This document shows, piece after piece, positions 26,696-34,562 of a stretch of DNA of 64,000 bases. This stretch comes from Streptomyces cyaneochromogenes (GTDB lineage: Bacteria > Actinomycetota > Actinomycetes > Streptomycetales > Streptomycetaceae): positions 1,240,001 to 1,304,000 of the forward strand of contig NZ_CP034539.1 in the NCBI RefSeq assembly GCF_003963535.1, written 5' to 3'. Each line of letters starts with the position of its first letter. The stretch's first letter is position 1. A model generated the notes under the pieces. That model was not told the DNA's origin. It saw only the letters and a program-made list of their open reading frames with translations, and searched no databases. The position numbers and the translations under genes are program-made.

Positions 26696-27424
26696 TCAGG
26701 AGAGCCAGTCGCTGTAGCGGGTGGGAGCGAGGTGGGCCTCCTTGTCGGTGAGCACGTCGCCCTTGACGACGGCGAACATGCCGGCCGTGGGGTCGGTGAC
26801 GACCGTGCGGCTGTCGCCCTTGTGGGACAGCGTGATCCGGCCCAGCTCGTCCAGGGCGAAGATCTCGGGGCCGCCGATGTCGCGGATGCCGTTGAGCGGG
26901 GTACCGACGGCGACCTTCGCCACCGCCTCGGCCACGTCCCTGGCGGCGATCGGCTGGATCGGCGTGGCGGGCAGCCGGACGGTGTCGCCGTCGGCGGTCC
27001 AGGACATGACGGCGTCGATGAACTCCATGAACTGCGTCGCCCGGACGATCGAGTAGGGGACCGGCCCGGCCGCGAGGACGGTCTCCTGGAGCGCCTTGGC
27101 CCGGTAGTAGTCCAGCTCCGGCACCTGGTCCACGCCGACGATCGAGAGGATGACGAAGTGGGCCGCGCCGGCCTTGTGGGCCGCGGCCAGGAGGTTGTCC
27201 ATCGAGGTCCGGAAGAAGGCCAGGGAGGCTTCGTCGAAGGTCGGGGAGTTCGTCAGGTTGACGACGACCTCGGCTCCCGCGACCGCCTCGTCCACCCCCT
27301 GGCCGCCGATGACGTCGACCCCGGTGGACTTCGCGTGCGGCACCGCCTCGTGCCCGGCGGCGTTCAGGATGCTGACGACCTGGGAGCCGATCAGTCCGGT
27401 ACCGCCGATGACTGCGAGCTTCAT
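26696..27424 (-). CDS. NmrA/SDR-type NAD(P)-binding protein
   Basis: A 242-residue atypical short-chain dehydrogenase. It starts with the Rossmann motif AVIGGTGLIGSQV. HFVILSIVGVDQVPELDYYRAK contains the Ser and YxxxK region, and PYSIVRATQFMEFIDAV and QPIAARDVAEAVAKVA follow the NmrA/TMR pattern. Such proteins act as NADP sensors or quinone/nitro reductases. ATG 27424 gives the Rossmann fold at the very N-terminus. The decayed nitroreductase lies immediately upstream, and the pair may once have been co-transcribed. Confidence 0.85.
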   Translation of the reverse strand: MKLAVIGGTGLIGSQVVSILNAAGHEAVPHAKSTGVDVIGGQGVDEAVAGAEVVVNLTNSPTFDEASLAFFRTSMDNLLAAAHKAGAAHFVILSIVGVDQVPELDYYRAKALQETVLAAGPVPYSIVRATQFMEFIDAVMSWTADGDTVRLPATPIQPIAARDVAEAVAKVAVGTPLNGIRDIGGPEIFALDELGRITLSHKGDSRTVVTDPTAGMFAVVKGDVLTDKEAHLAPTRYSDWLS

Positions 27425-27523
27425 GGCATGCCTTTCGTTGCGGTTATCTGCCGAAGGTGGCGTGAGAGCCACCGCGCGGGCGCGGCGGGAGGCAGCGCCC
27501 CGGTCGACCGAAGGCGGGCGGTC

Positions 27524-27990
27524 CTACCCACCATCGACGAACGCGAGCGTCTCGTCGAGCGGAGACCGTCCGGTGCGGGCGTGGTCCACGGTGGTGTCCT
27601 CGAACCTGATCGACATCCCGCGGAAGAGCATCTGCAGGTCCATGCCGACGTCGGACCACTGGGCCCGGCCCAGGTCGCGGTCGATGTAGCAGAACAGCGC
27701 GGCCGGGGCGCCGAAGCACTCCCCGTTCGCGGAGGATGCCCGCCGGCGGGCCTCGATGTCCTCGCCCGGGCACTGCTCGTACTCCGGCTCTCCCCAGGGG
27801 TCGCCCGCGGCCAGGCGTTCGCCGGCGCGCTTCTTGAGCTCGGCCAGGGGCGCTGGTCAGCACGGGGGCGTGCCAGGGCTGGAGGTTCGACGCGGAGGGC
27901 GCCCAGGCGGCGGACAGGACGCGTTCGAGCACCTCCCCCGGGACCTCCCGGTCGGTGAAGCCGCGGACCGCTCTTCGGCTGGTGACCGCC
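27524..27990 (-). pseudogene. Decayed nitroreductase-family gene
   Basis: Reading leftward, an FMN nitroreductase N-terminus (VTSRRAVRGFTDREVP then WAPSASNLQPWHAPVL) runs from about 27984 to 27852. The reading frame then shifts, apparently by loss of two bases near 27850, and the homologous continuation is in another frame (LAELKKRAGERLAAGDPWGE, FGAPAALFCYIDRDLG, DVGMDLQ). Near 27635 it jumps to MLFRGMSIRFED and ends ARTGRSPLDETLAFVDGG, so roughly 35-40 family residues are missing. The 5' end breaks near 27990, inside the codons before VTSRR. Three independent lesions make it non-functional. Confidence 0.75.
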
Positions 27991-28240
27991 GAGGCCGTCC
28001 TCGGGCGCACGCTCGGCCCGGACCTCGACTTCGTCGTCCCGGAGCTCACCATGGCGCCCCGCAACCCGGCCATCTCAGAGCTGGTCCCGCTCTACGAGGC
28101 CTCCCGCAGGCGCGCCTTCGAGGACGCGGCCGCCAAGGCCAAGGAACTCGCGCAGCGCCAGGCCGCTCAGCCCTGGGCCGAATCAGCCCCGAGCCGAAGA
28201 CCCACGGCGCGACCGCGCGTCGGACAAACGTCGTGCGGGC
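27985..28240 (+). pseudogene. Gene fragment of unknown family fused to the nitroreductase relic
   Basis: On the plus strand an open segment with coding character begins at the nitroreductase breakpoint (AVLGRTLGPDLDFVVPELTM, then RNPAISELVPLYEASRRRAF and DAAAKAKELAQRQAAQPWAE) without its own start codon, and drifts into low-quality sequence before the MarR gene. It looks like the 3' end of a lost gene. I do not recognise the family. Together with the neighbouring relic it fills the 27425-28244 gap. Confidence 0.4.
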
Positions 28241-28244
28241 GCGC

Positions 28245-28724
28245 TCACGCCTCGCCGTCCGCGGCGGGATGGGCGAACCGGGTCAGCAGATCCATCAGTT
28301 CGGTCTCGCCGGGCGCCAGTCCGGCGACGAGCCCCTCCGCCGGCGGTTCCGCCGCCGCATGAGCCGTCTCGAAGAGTTCGAGCCCCGTGGGCGTGATCTC
28401 CACCGACCGCGCCCGCCGGTCCCCGGGGACGGCCTTGCGGACGGCCAGCCCCTTGCGTTCCGGGTCGTCGACGACCCGCATGCTCCCGGCCTTGTCCGAG
28501 CCGGTCGCCGCCGCCAGGTCCCGCTGCACCGTGGGTCCCTGGTTGACCAGCACGATCAGCACGGCGAAATGCCGCAGCCCGACACCCAGCGGCCGGAGCG
28601 CCTCGCTCATCACCGCGGCCGCGCGCCAGTGCGCCCGGCGCAGCAGCAGCCCGAGAGCGAACGGCGAGGCGTCACCGGGACGGTCGGTGGCACGCGCGGC
28701 GGGGGCGGGGACATCGGCGGTCAT
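28245..28724 (-). CDS. MarR-family transcriptional regulator
   Basis: A 159-residue winged-helix regulator. Residues 22-60 form the dimerisation/HTH entry (LGLLLRRAHWRAAAVMSEAL). QRDLAAATGSDKAGSMRVVDD is the recognition helix, and DRRARSVEITPTGLELFE is the wing, the DxR signature of MarR. It starts at ATG 28724, 75 bases downstream of the FUSC transporter gene on the same strand, so both may form an operon in which the repressor senses a substrate of the pump. No Cys redox switch is evident. Confidence 0.88.
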   Translation of the reverse strand: MTADVPAPAARATDRPGDASPFALGLLLRRAHWRAAAVMSEALRPLGVGLRHFAVLIVLVNQGPTVQRDLAAATGSDKAGSMRVVDDPERKGLAVRKAVPGDRRARSVEITPTGLELFETAHAAAEPPAEGLVAGLAPGETELMDLLTRFAHPAADGEA

Positions 28725-28799
28725 GAGGTCGCCGTACCGCCGCCTGCTCGATCGATACGGTATCGGCTGAAACCGATGGCCCGCGCAATGGCGGAAGCC

Positions 28800-30302
28800 C
28801 TACGGCTGCTGCGCCACGAGCCGTGAACCGGAACCGGACGGTGTGCGCAGCGGCTGGGCCAGTTCGGCCAGCGCCCGCTCCAGCCCGTGCAGATGGGCCA
28901 GCGCGGGGTCCGACACGGCCGGCTGCGTGGTCGGGGCGGTGACGTCGGTGCCGCCGGTGAGGGCCTCGACCGCGGCCTCCACACGCCAGCACGCGGCGGC
29001 CAGCCGGGCGTCGTGCGAGGCCTCCGGATCGGCGGCGACGGCGACCAGGCCGCGGATCTCGCGGGCGCATTCGTCGAGCAGGGCCAGGACCTGTCGAGCG
29101 CGCCGCTTGCGGGCCGGCATCGGGTTCAGCGGGTGCACGAGGGGGGCGACCGAGAGCCGTACCCGGGCCAGCAGCTGCTCCAGGTCGGCCACCCGCGAGG
29201 CCGGGTCGGCACTCTCGTCACCGGCGAGGCGGGCGGCGGCCTCGGCGGTGGCCGCGTGGACGCAGCGCAGAGCGCGCTGGATCCAGGCGTCGGTGACGGT
29301 GTGGGTGGTGACGGGCAGGACGAACAGCACGGCCAGCACGGCGCCGACCGCACCGACGCCGGTCTCGGCGAGCCGCAGCGCCAGCAGGGCGGGATCGAGG
29401 ACGCCGAGGAGGCCGTAGAGGAGCTCGGCGAGCACCGTGACGCAGAGCATCATCCAGGTGTAGGAGACGGCGGCGGTGTAGAAGATGCCGAAGACACAGA
29501 CGGCGAGGAGCACGGCCGTCGGGACACCCGCTCCCTGCAGCGGCACGGCGACGAGCAGACCGAGCCCGATACCGATCACCGTGCCGAGGACCCGGCGGAA
29601 GCCGCGGACCAGGGTCTCGCCGCGCGAAGTGGTGTTGACGAAGATCCACCAGGTGGCGCCGACGGCCCAGTACCAGCGCTGCCCGGACACCAGCTGGCCC
29701 ACGACCAGGGCGAAGGCCGCGCCGGCGGTGGCCTGGATCGCCTGGCGCGTGGTCACGCGGGCCAGTCCGCTGCCACCCGGCGGTGCGGGTACCGGTGCCG
29801 GGGGCATCCGGCGCTCGTAGCACCACAGCCCGAAGCGCACCGCCGACGCGGTGAGCAGGGACAGCAGGACGGCGGCGTAGAGCTCGGGGAGCTGCCCCGA
29901 GGTCGCCTGGAGGAACTGCGCCACGAAGAAGGTCATGAACGCGAACACGCCGAGGCTGTGCCCGCGCGGCCCCCAGCGGCGGGCGTACACACCGGCGCCG
30001 ATCACGGCGAGGAAGGTGAGGTCGCGGGCGACCGGGTGGTCGTGCAGCTCGGCCGCCGCCGCGAGGACGGGGAGGCCGACGAGGGGCAGCAGGGCGGTGG
30101 TGAGCGCCTGGCCGCGGACGGTGGCGTCGGTGACCGTGAACAGGGCGAGCAGCGCGGCGAGACCGCCGGTGACGGCGCCGACGAGGGAGTGTCCGGCCAT
30201 GGCACAGACGACGACCGCGAGCCCGATGCCGAGGACGGCCCGCACGGCGAAGCGCAGCCGCGCCCGCCCCGGGTCCGGCGCCGCGAACACCCTCTTCAAC
30301 AC
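28800..30302 (-). CDS. FUSC-family aromatic-acid-exporter-like membrane protein
   Basis: A 500-residue protein with two sets of transmembrane helices: FAVRAVLGIGLAVVVCAMAG, GAVTGGLAALLALFTV and LTTALLPLVGLPVLAAAAEL in the first set, and AIQATAGAAFALVVGQLVSGQRWYW and VLGTVIGIGLGLLVAVPL in the second. The conserved FUSC motif GQRWYWAVGATWWIF is present, followed by a cytosolic helical tail (about 350-500). This resembles YccS/AaeB-type exporters. The start is GTG 30302 because GGAG lies four bases upstream and the mature fold begins there. It is divergent from an Lrp regulator gene and upstream of MarR. Confidence 0.85.
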   Translation of the reverse strand: MLKRVFAAPDPGRARLRFAVRAVLGIGLAVVVCAMAGHSLVGAVTGGLAALLALFTVTDATVRGQALTTALLPLVGLPVLAAAAELHDHPVARDLTFLAVIGAGVYARRWGPRGHSLGVFAFMTFFVAQFLQATSGQLPELYAAVLLSLLTASAVRFGLWCYERRMPPAPVPAPPGGSGLARVTTRQAIQATAGAAFALVVGQLVSGQRWYWAVGATWWIFVNTTSRGETLVRGFRRVLGTVIGIGLGLLVAVPLQGAGVPTAVLLAVCVFGIFYTAAVSYTWMMLCVTVLAELLYGLLGVLDPALLALRLAETGVGAVGAVLAVLFVLPVTTHTVTDAWIQRALRCVHAATAEAAARLAGDESADPASRVADLEQLLARVRLSVAPLVHPLNPMPARKRRARQVLALLDECAREIRGLVAVAADPEASHDARLAAACWRVEAAVEALTGGTDVTAPTTQPAVSDPALAHLHGLERALAELAQPLRTPSGSGSRLVAQQP

Positions 30303-30407
30303 TGCTCTCCGCCCCTTCGCACCGGCATGAAAAAGGCGCCGCGGGGGTCCGCAGCGCCATCGACCGGTCCATTGCAGCATCACCGGGGATACTGGCTCAA
30401 GTGGCAC

Positions 30408-30427
30408 CCAATATGCTGGGCCATTGG
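30408..30427. promoter_or_regulatory. Inverted repeat in the FUSC/Lrp intergenic region
   Basis: CCAAT (30408-30412) and ATTGG (30423-30427) form a short inverted repeat with a 10-base spacer midway between the divergent FUSC and Lrp genes. It could be an Lrp/AsnC site; the evidence is weak. Confidence 0.25.
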
Positions 30428-30497
30428 CACAGACATACCGGTCCCGGCTCGCCCATCAGCGAGCCAACGGACCACAAGCGCGGAAAGGCCGGACCCC

Positions 30498-30977
30498 ATG
30501 GCCGTGGACGAGCTCGACACCCGCATCCTGCGGCTGCTCCTGGAGCAGCCCCGCACCAGCGTGCGTGAGTACGCCCGCATCCTCGGCGTCGCGCGCGGCA
30601 CGCTCCAGGCGAGGCTCGACCGGCTGGAACGGGACGGCGTGGTCACCGGCACCGGGCCCACCCTCTCCCCCGCCGCCCTCGGCCATCCGGTGCTGGCCTT
30701 CGTGCACATCGAGGTCACCCAGGGCCACCTCGACGACGTGGGCGACGCACTGGCCGCCGTACCGGAGATCGTCGAGGCCTTCTCGATCACGGGCGGCGGG
30801 GATCTGCTGACCCGCGTGGTGGCCCGCGACAACGCCCACCTGGAGGACGTGATCCAGAAGCTGATCAGCCTGCCCGGCGTGGTCCGCACCCGCTCCGAGG
30901 TGGCCCTGCGCGAGCGCGTCCCGCACCGCCTGCTTCCGTTGGTGGAGTCGATCGGGCGGGCGGCGGCCCGGAGATGA
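30498..30977 (+). CDS. Lrp/AsnC-family transcriptional regulator
   Basis: A 159-residue regulator. The N-terminal HTH (VDELDTRILRLLLEQPRTSV, then VARGTLQARLDRLERDGVV) is of the Lrp type, followed by the RAM ligand-binding domain (HPVLAFVHIEVTQGHLDDVG and FSITGGGDLLTRVVARD). GGAAAGG lies about ten bases before ATG 30498. It is divergent from the FUSC transporter gene, which it may control. The HAD phosphatase gene follows after 19 bases and is probably co-transcribed. Confidence 0.9.
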   Translation: MAVDELDTRILRLLLEQPRTSVREYARILGVARGTLQARLDRLERDGVVTGTGPTLSPAALGHPVLAFVHIEVTQGHLDDVGDALAAVPEIVEAFSITGGGDLLTRVVARDNAHLEDVIQKLISLPGVVRTRSEVALRERVPHRLLPLVESIGRAAARR

Positions 30978-30996
30978 CCTTTGACATGCTGGGGCC

Positions 30997-31677
30997 ATGA
31001 GCGGTCTCGGCGGCACTTCGGTCATCTTCGATCTCGACGGAACACTCGTGGACAGCGAGCCCAACTACTTCGAGGCGGGCCGCGACACCCTGGCCGAGCA
31101 CGGGGTTCCCGGCTTCACCTGGGCGGATCACGAGCGGTACGTCGGTATCAGCACGCTGGAGACGGTCACGCTCTGGAAGCGGGAGTACGGTCTGCGGGCC
31201 TCCGTCGACGAGCTGCTCGCCGCCAAGAACCGTCGCTATCTGGAACTCGCCCGCACCTCCACGCGCGCGTACCCGCAGATGCGCGAGTTCGTGGAACTGC
31301 TGGCGAGCGAGGGTGTCCCGATGGGCGTGGCGTCGGGCTCGTCGCCCGAGGCCATCACGGCGATCCTGGCCGGCACGGGCCTGGACGCCCATCTGCGCAC
31401 CGTCGTCTCGGCCGACGAGGTCGACCGCGGCAAGCCCGCTCCCGACGTCTTCCTGGAGGCGGCCCGCCGACTGGGCGCCGTACCGGGCGACTGCGTGGTC
31501 CTGGAGGACGCGGCCCCCGGCGCCGCCGCGGCCCACGCGGCCGGGATGCGGTGCATCGCGATCCCGTACGTGGCCGCGCAGGCCGATGCCCCGGAGTTCG
31601 CGACGGCCGATCTCCTACTGCGGGGCGGTCAGGGGGAGTTCACGGCGCGTGCGGCGTACGACTGGCTCCTGAACTGA
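30997..31677 (+). CDS. HAD-family phosphatase (beta-phosphoglucomutase-like)
   Basis: A 226-residue HAD subfamily IA hydrolase with a four-helix cap. The nucleophile motif is FDLDGTLVDSE (Asp12, Asp14), motif II is VASGSSPEAI, the conserved Lys is in RGKPAPDVF, and motif IV is VLEDAAPGAAAAHAAGM. All catalytic residues of the phosphoglucomutase/sugar-phosphatase group are intact. It is 19 bases downstream of the Lrp regulator. Substrate specificity is unknown. Confidence 0.88.
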   Translation: MSGLGGTSVIFDLDGTLVDSEPNYFEAGRDTLAEHGVPGFTWADHERYVGISTLETVTLWKREYGLRASVDELLAAKNRRYLELARTSTRAYPQMREFVELLASEGVPMGVASGSSPEAITAILAGTGLDAHLRTVVSADEVDRGKPAPDVFLEAARRLGAVPGDCVVLEDAAPGAAAAHAAGMRCIAIPYVAAQADAPEFATADLLLRGGQGEFTARAAYDWLLN

Positions 31678-31701
31678 CCGGAATCAAACGCTCCAGGCCC
31701 A

Positions 31702-31730
31702 TTGACCCCTACTCTCCTCACCCCTATCGT
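31702..31730 (+). promoter_or_regulatory. Promoter candidate for the small Tat-exported protein
   Basis: TTGACC (31702-31707) and TATCGT (31725-31730) are spaced 17 bases apart, 66 bases upstream of ATG 31796. The leader contains a GTTCG/CGAAC inverted repeat (31752-31767). Confidence 0.4.
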
Positions 31731-31795
31731 CCGGTCGACCATCCGCACGCTGTTCGTAATACCGAACGGACGTCCCCCCGCGTGGAGGAGCACAC

Positions 31796-32029
31796 ATGGC
31801 AGAGCCCCTCTCCAGACGATCCCTTCTGCAAGCCGCGGCGCTCGCGGCGGCGACCCCGACGGCCTCGCTCGCCGCACCAGGCCGGGCCTCGGCCGCCGTC
31901 GAGGCACCGCAGGCGCTGGTCACGCGAGTGCGGTCCACCGTGAACGCATGGGTGAGCGCGGGTCTGCTGAGCCAGACCGACGGGGCGACGGTGGTGCGTA
32001 CGGCGGAGCAGGCCACGTACGCCTCCTGA
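31796..32029 (+). CDS. Small exported protein with Tat-like signal
   Basis: A 77-residue protein. Residues 1-35 are a signal with SRRSLLQAAALAAATPTASL, close to a twin-arginine signal, ending near ASA. The mature peptide would be only about 42 residues (APQALVTRVRSTVNAWVSAG, then LSQTDGATVVRTAEQATYAS) with no Cys. A good ribosome binding site, GGAGGAG, lies five bases upstream, and a promoter-like sequence precedes it. I do not recognise a family. An octamer repeat follows 11 bases after the stop. Confidence 0.65.
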   Translation: MAEPLSRRSLLQAAALAAATPTASLAAPGRASAAVEAPQALVTRVRSTVNAWVSAGLLSQTDGATVVRTAEQATYAS

Positions 32030-32040
32030 GCCGCCGGCGT

Positions 32041-32088
32041 CAGCCGTCCAGCCATCCAGCCGTCCAGCCGTCCAGCCGTCCAGCCGTC
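32041..32088. repeat. Six tandem octamers (CAGCCGTC)
   Basis: CAGCCGTC is repeated six times in direct tandem; only the second copy differs, by one base (CAGCCATC). The array lies between the convergent small-protein and LysR-domain genes, in the 3' region of both. Confidence 0.9.
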
Positions 32089-32125
32089 CAAGGGCCCCGG
32101 GAGCGTATCCAGGGCCCTGCCGGTC

Positions 32126-32920
32126 TCAGCGGTTGCGGGGCTTGCCCCGCCGGGTGCCCTTGGCGCCCTTCGTGCCCTTCGTGCCCTTGGCTCCGCCGGA
32201 GCCGCCGCGCCCGCTCCGGCCGCCGGCTGCGGGCTGCCGCCGTGCGCTGCCGCCGCCCTCGGGGCGCCCCCGCTTCGGCTGCTCCTTGGCGGCCGGGGCC
32301 TGGGACGTCGTACGACCCCGGGTGCTGTTGACCGTGCGGCCGCGGACGACGCCGATGAAGTCCTCCACCTGGTCGGTGGTGGCGTCCTCGGGCCAGGACA
32401 GGGCGACGCTCGACTGGGGGCCGTCCACGAGGGGGCGGTAGGTGAGGTCCTTGCGGTGGTGGAGACGGGCCAGTGACTGGGGCACGACGAGCAGGCCGAC
32501 GTTCGCCGCGACGAGCTCGACGGCGTCAGCGGTGGTCGCCGGGCGCTCGAAGGCGGGCTCCCCCGGGGGCCGCTCCCAGTCGAGGACGTCGTCGAGGGGG
32601 TGGAAGACGACCTCGTCGGCCAGGTCCTCGACGCTCACCTCGTCCACGGCGGCGATGACGTGGTCCTTCGGGACGACGACGACCGTCGTCTCGGTGTAGA
32701 GGGGGATCGCGCTGAGGACCGTGCGGTCGACCGGCAGCCGTACGAAACCGGCGTCGGCGTCGCCCGCGCGGAGCACGTCCGGCGCCTCGGCGGCGGTCAC
32801 CGAGTGCAGGGCGAGGGGGACGTCCGGGAAGCGCTCCTGCCAGACCCGCACCCACTTCGCGGGGGTCACGCCCGGGACGTATGCGAGCCGAAACGAAGGG
32901 GGTACTTCCGAGCCTGTCAC
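32126..32920 (-). CDS. LysR substrate-binding-domain protein lacking HTH, with basic tail
   Basis: A 264-residue protein containing only the effector half of a LysR regulator: FRLAYVPGVTPAKWVRVWQE, FPDVPLALHSV, DADAGFVRLPVD, LSAIPLYTETTVVVVPKDH and VAANVGLLVVPQSLARL. No N-terminal winged helix is encoded in front. From about residue 195 it ends in a Lys/Arg/Gly-rich tail (GAKGTKGTKGAKGTRRGKPR) that could bind nucleic acid. The GTG start at 32920 has no clear ribosome binding site. It is divergent from the DUF5997 gene across 58 bases. Confidence 0.8.
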   Translation of the reverse strand: MTGSEVPPSFRLAYVPGVTPAKWVRVWQERFPDVPLALHSVTAAEAPDVLRAGDADAGFVRLPVDRTVLSAIPLYTETTVVVVPKDHVIAAVDEVSVEDLADEVVFHPLDDVLDWERPPGEPAFERPATTADAVELVAANVGLLVVPQSLARLHHRKDLTYRPLVDGPQSSVALSWPEDATTDQVEDFIGVVRGRTVNSTRGRTTSQAPAAKEQPKRGRPEGGGSARRQPAAGGRSGRGGSGGAKGTKGTKGAKGTRRGKPRNR

Positions 32921-32978
32921 CTGGCCAGGTTACCGGCCGTGGTCGGTGGCCGTTCACCCAGTCGATACCCTGGGGAGC

Positions 32979-33359
32979 ATGACGTCGCACCAAAGCACCC
33001 AGACCATGAAGCCCGCGACCGCGGCGAAGAAGCTGGGTGTGTACCTCGAAGCCACCCCCGCCGAGTTCCGGGAGGGTGTCGTCACGCGCGCCGAGCTGAA
33101 CGCTCTCCAAGCGGAGCCGCCCCAGTGGCTGCAGGACCTGCGGCGCAACGGCCCGCACCCCCGCCCGGTCGTCGCGCAGAAGCTGGGCGTCTCCATCGCG
33201 GGGCTCGCCCGCGGCGGCCTCACCGAGGCACTCACCACCGAGCAGATCGAGGCGCTGAAGCAGGAGCAGCCCGAGTGGCTGCAGAAGGAGCGCGCCACTC
33301 AGGCCGAGGTCCGCAAGGAGGCGGCCCGGCTGAAGGCACGGGACGCCGAGCGCTCCTGA
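32979..33359 (+). CDS. DUF5997-family protein
   Basis: A 126-residue highly charged cytosolic protein. The sequence ATAAKKLGVYLEATPAEFRE, then LQAEPPQWLQDLRRNGPHPR, then VVAQKLGVSIAGLARGGLTE has two repeated helical blocks ('AxKLGVxxxA...') that could be DNA-binding-like. This is the actinobacterial DUF5997 pattern, function unknown. ATG 32979 is used; GGGGAG is very close (one base spacing), so ATG 33006 is an alternative. It is divergent from the LysR-domain gene. Confidence 0.75.
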   Translation: MTSHQSTQTMKPATAAKKLGVYLEATPAEFREGVVTRAELNALQAEPPQWLQDLRRNGPHPRPVVAQKLGVSIAGLARGGLTEALTTEQIEALKQEQPEWLQKERATQAEVRKEAARLKARDAERS

Positions 33360-33441
33360 CCTCATCCGTAGCCGTAGCCGTCGCCGTAGCGTCTCCGGGT
33401 GAGGCGAGCCGCCCTCGCGACCCGCCTCACCGCCGGACGGT

Positions 33442-34395
33442 TCAGTCCGTCACGGAGCGTTCCGGAATCGCCTCCAGGAAGGTGACCGAGGGGATGAAGA
33501 ACAGGGTTCCGGTGACGGCCTGGGAGTAGTCCAGGATCGGGTCGGGGCCGGATTCCCGGCCGCCCAGGAACATCTTCCGGAGCATGGCCTCCGGTATCTC
33601 GGGCGTACGGGCGTAGGCGATGAAGTACGTGCCGAACTCGCCGTGCCCCGGCCGGCCGAACGGCATGGCGCCGCGCAGTATCTCCAGCTCCTCCCCGTCC
33701 GGGCCGGTGACCGTGTTCACGTCGATATGGGAGCCGGGTACGTCGAGTTCGATGTTGGTCAGCTTGGAGCGGCCGATCACCTTCTCCTGGGCCTCGACCG
33801 CCAAGGCCTCCCAGGCGTCGACGTCGTGCAGGTACTTCTGGACGATCGCGTAGCTTCCGCCCGTGAACGCGGGATCCTCGTCTCCGACGATCGCCGCCTC
33901 GGCCGCCGCCTGGCCCACCGGGTTCTCCGTGCCGTCGACGAAGCCGAGGACGTTGCGCGAGTCGAAGTAGGCGAAGGCCTGGACCTCGTCCTGGACGGTG
34001 ACCGCGTCGCGCAGCCGTTTCATGATCTCCGCGGCCAGGGCGAAGCACAGGTCCGTGCGGGTGGCGCGGATGTGGAACAGCAGGTCGCCCGGGGTCGCGA
34101 CGGCGTGGTGCCGGGACCCCTCCAGTTCCTGGAACGGATGCAGCTGCGCGGGGCGCGGGCCGCCGAAGAGCCGGTCCCACGCCGCTGACCCCACTCCTGC
34201 GACGCAGCACAGGCCGCCGTCGGGGCTCGGGAACCCGACGGCCCGTACGAGTCCCGCGAGCCCGGCGAGCAGATCGAGCGCCTCGGGCTCGCCACCGGGT
34301 TTGATCGTGACCACCAGGAAGACGGCAACGGGCGCCGGCGGACTGAGCATTGCTTGTGGCTGTGCTCCGGCCCACCGTATGGACGACGACGGCAT
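33442..34395 (-). CDS. Dye-decolorizing (DyP-type) haem peroxidase
   Basis: A 317-residue haem peroxidase. The catalytic GxxDG motif is in NVLGFVDGTENP, and the conserved region PGSHIDVNTVTG through GTYFIAYARTPEIPEAML fits B-type DyPs. No Tat signal is present, so it should be cytosolic. The start ATG 34395 follows GAGAGGGG by four bases; an upstream in-frame start lacks this. No encapsulin gene is adjacent, although B-type DyPs are often encapsulin cargo. It is divergent from the SCO0854-like gene across 167 bases. Confidence 0.9.
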   Translation of the reverse strand: MPSSSIRWAGAQPQAMLSPPAPVAVFLVVTIKPGGEPEALDLLAGLAGLVRAVGFPSPDGGLCCVAGVGSAAWDRLFGGPRPAQLHPFQELEGSRHHAVATPGDLLFHIRATRTDLCFALAAEIMKRLRDAVTVQDEVQAFAYFDSRNVLGFVDGTENPVGQAAAEAAIVGDEDPAFTGGSYAIVQKYLHDVDAWEALAVEAQEKVIGRSKLTNIELDVPGSHIDVNTVTGPDGEELEILRGAMPFGRPGHGEFGTYFIAYARTPEIPEAMLRKMFLGGRESGPDPILDYSQAVTGTLFFIPSVTFLEAIPERSVTD

Positions 34396-34562
34396 GGTTC
34401 CCCTCTCACCCTCAAACCCCGCCAACTAACGATGCCCGGCCGAACGGCGAACGATACCCGCCGAATTCCGCACATCCGGCGACTGCGACGGGTGAGGAAG
34501 ACCGGCTCCGACGCGGGAAAACCCGCATGCGAACAGGCGTATGGGTCTGGGACCATCCCGGC

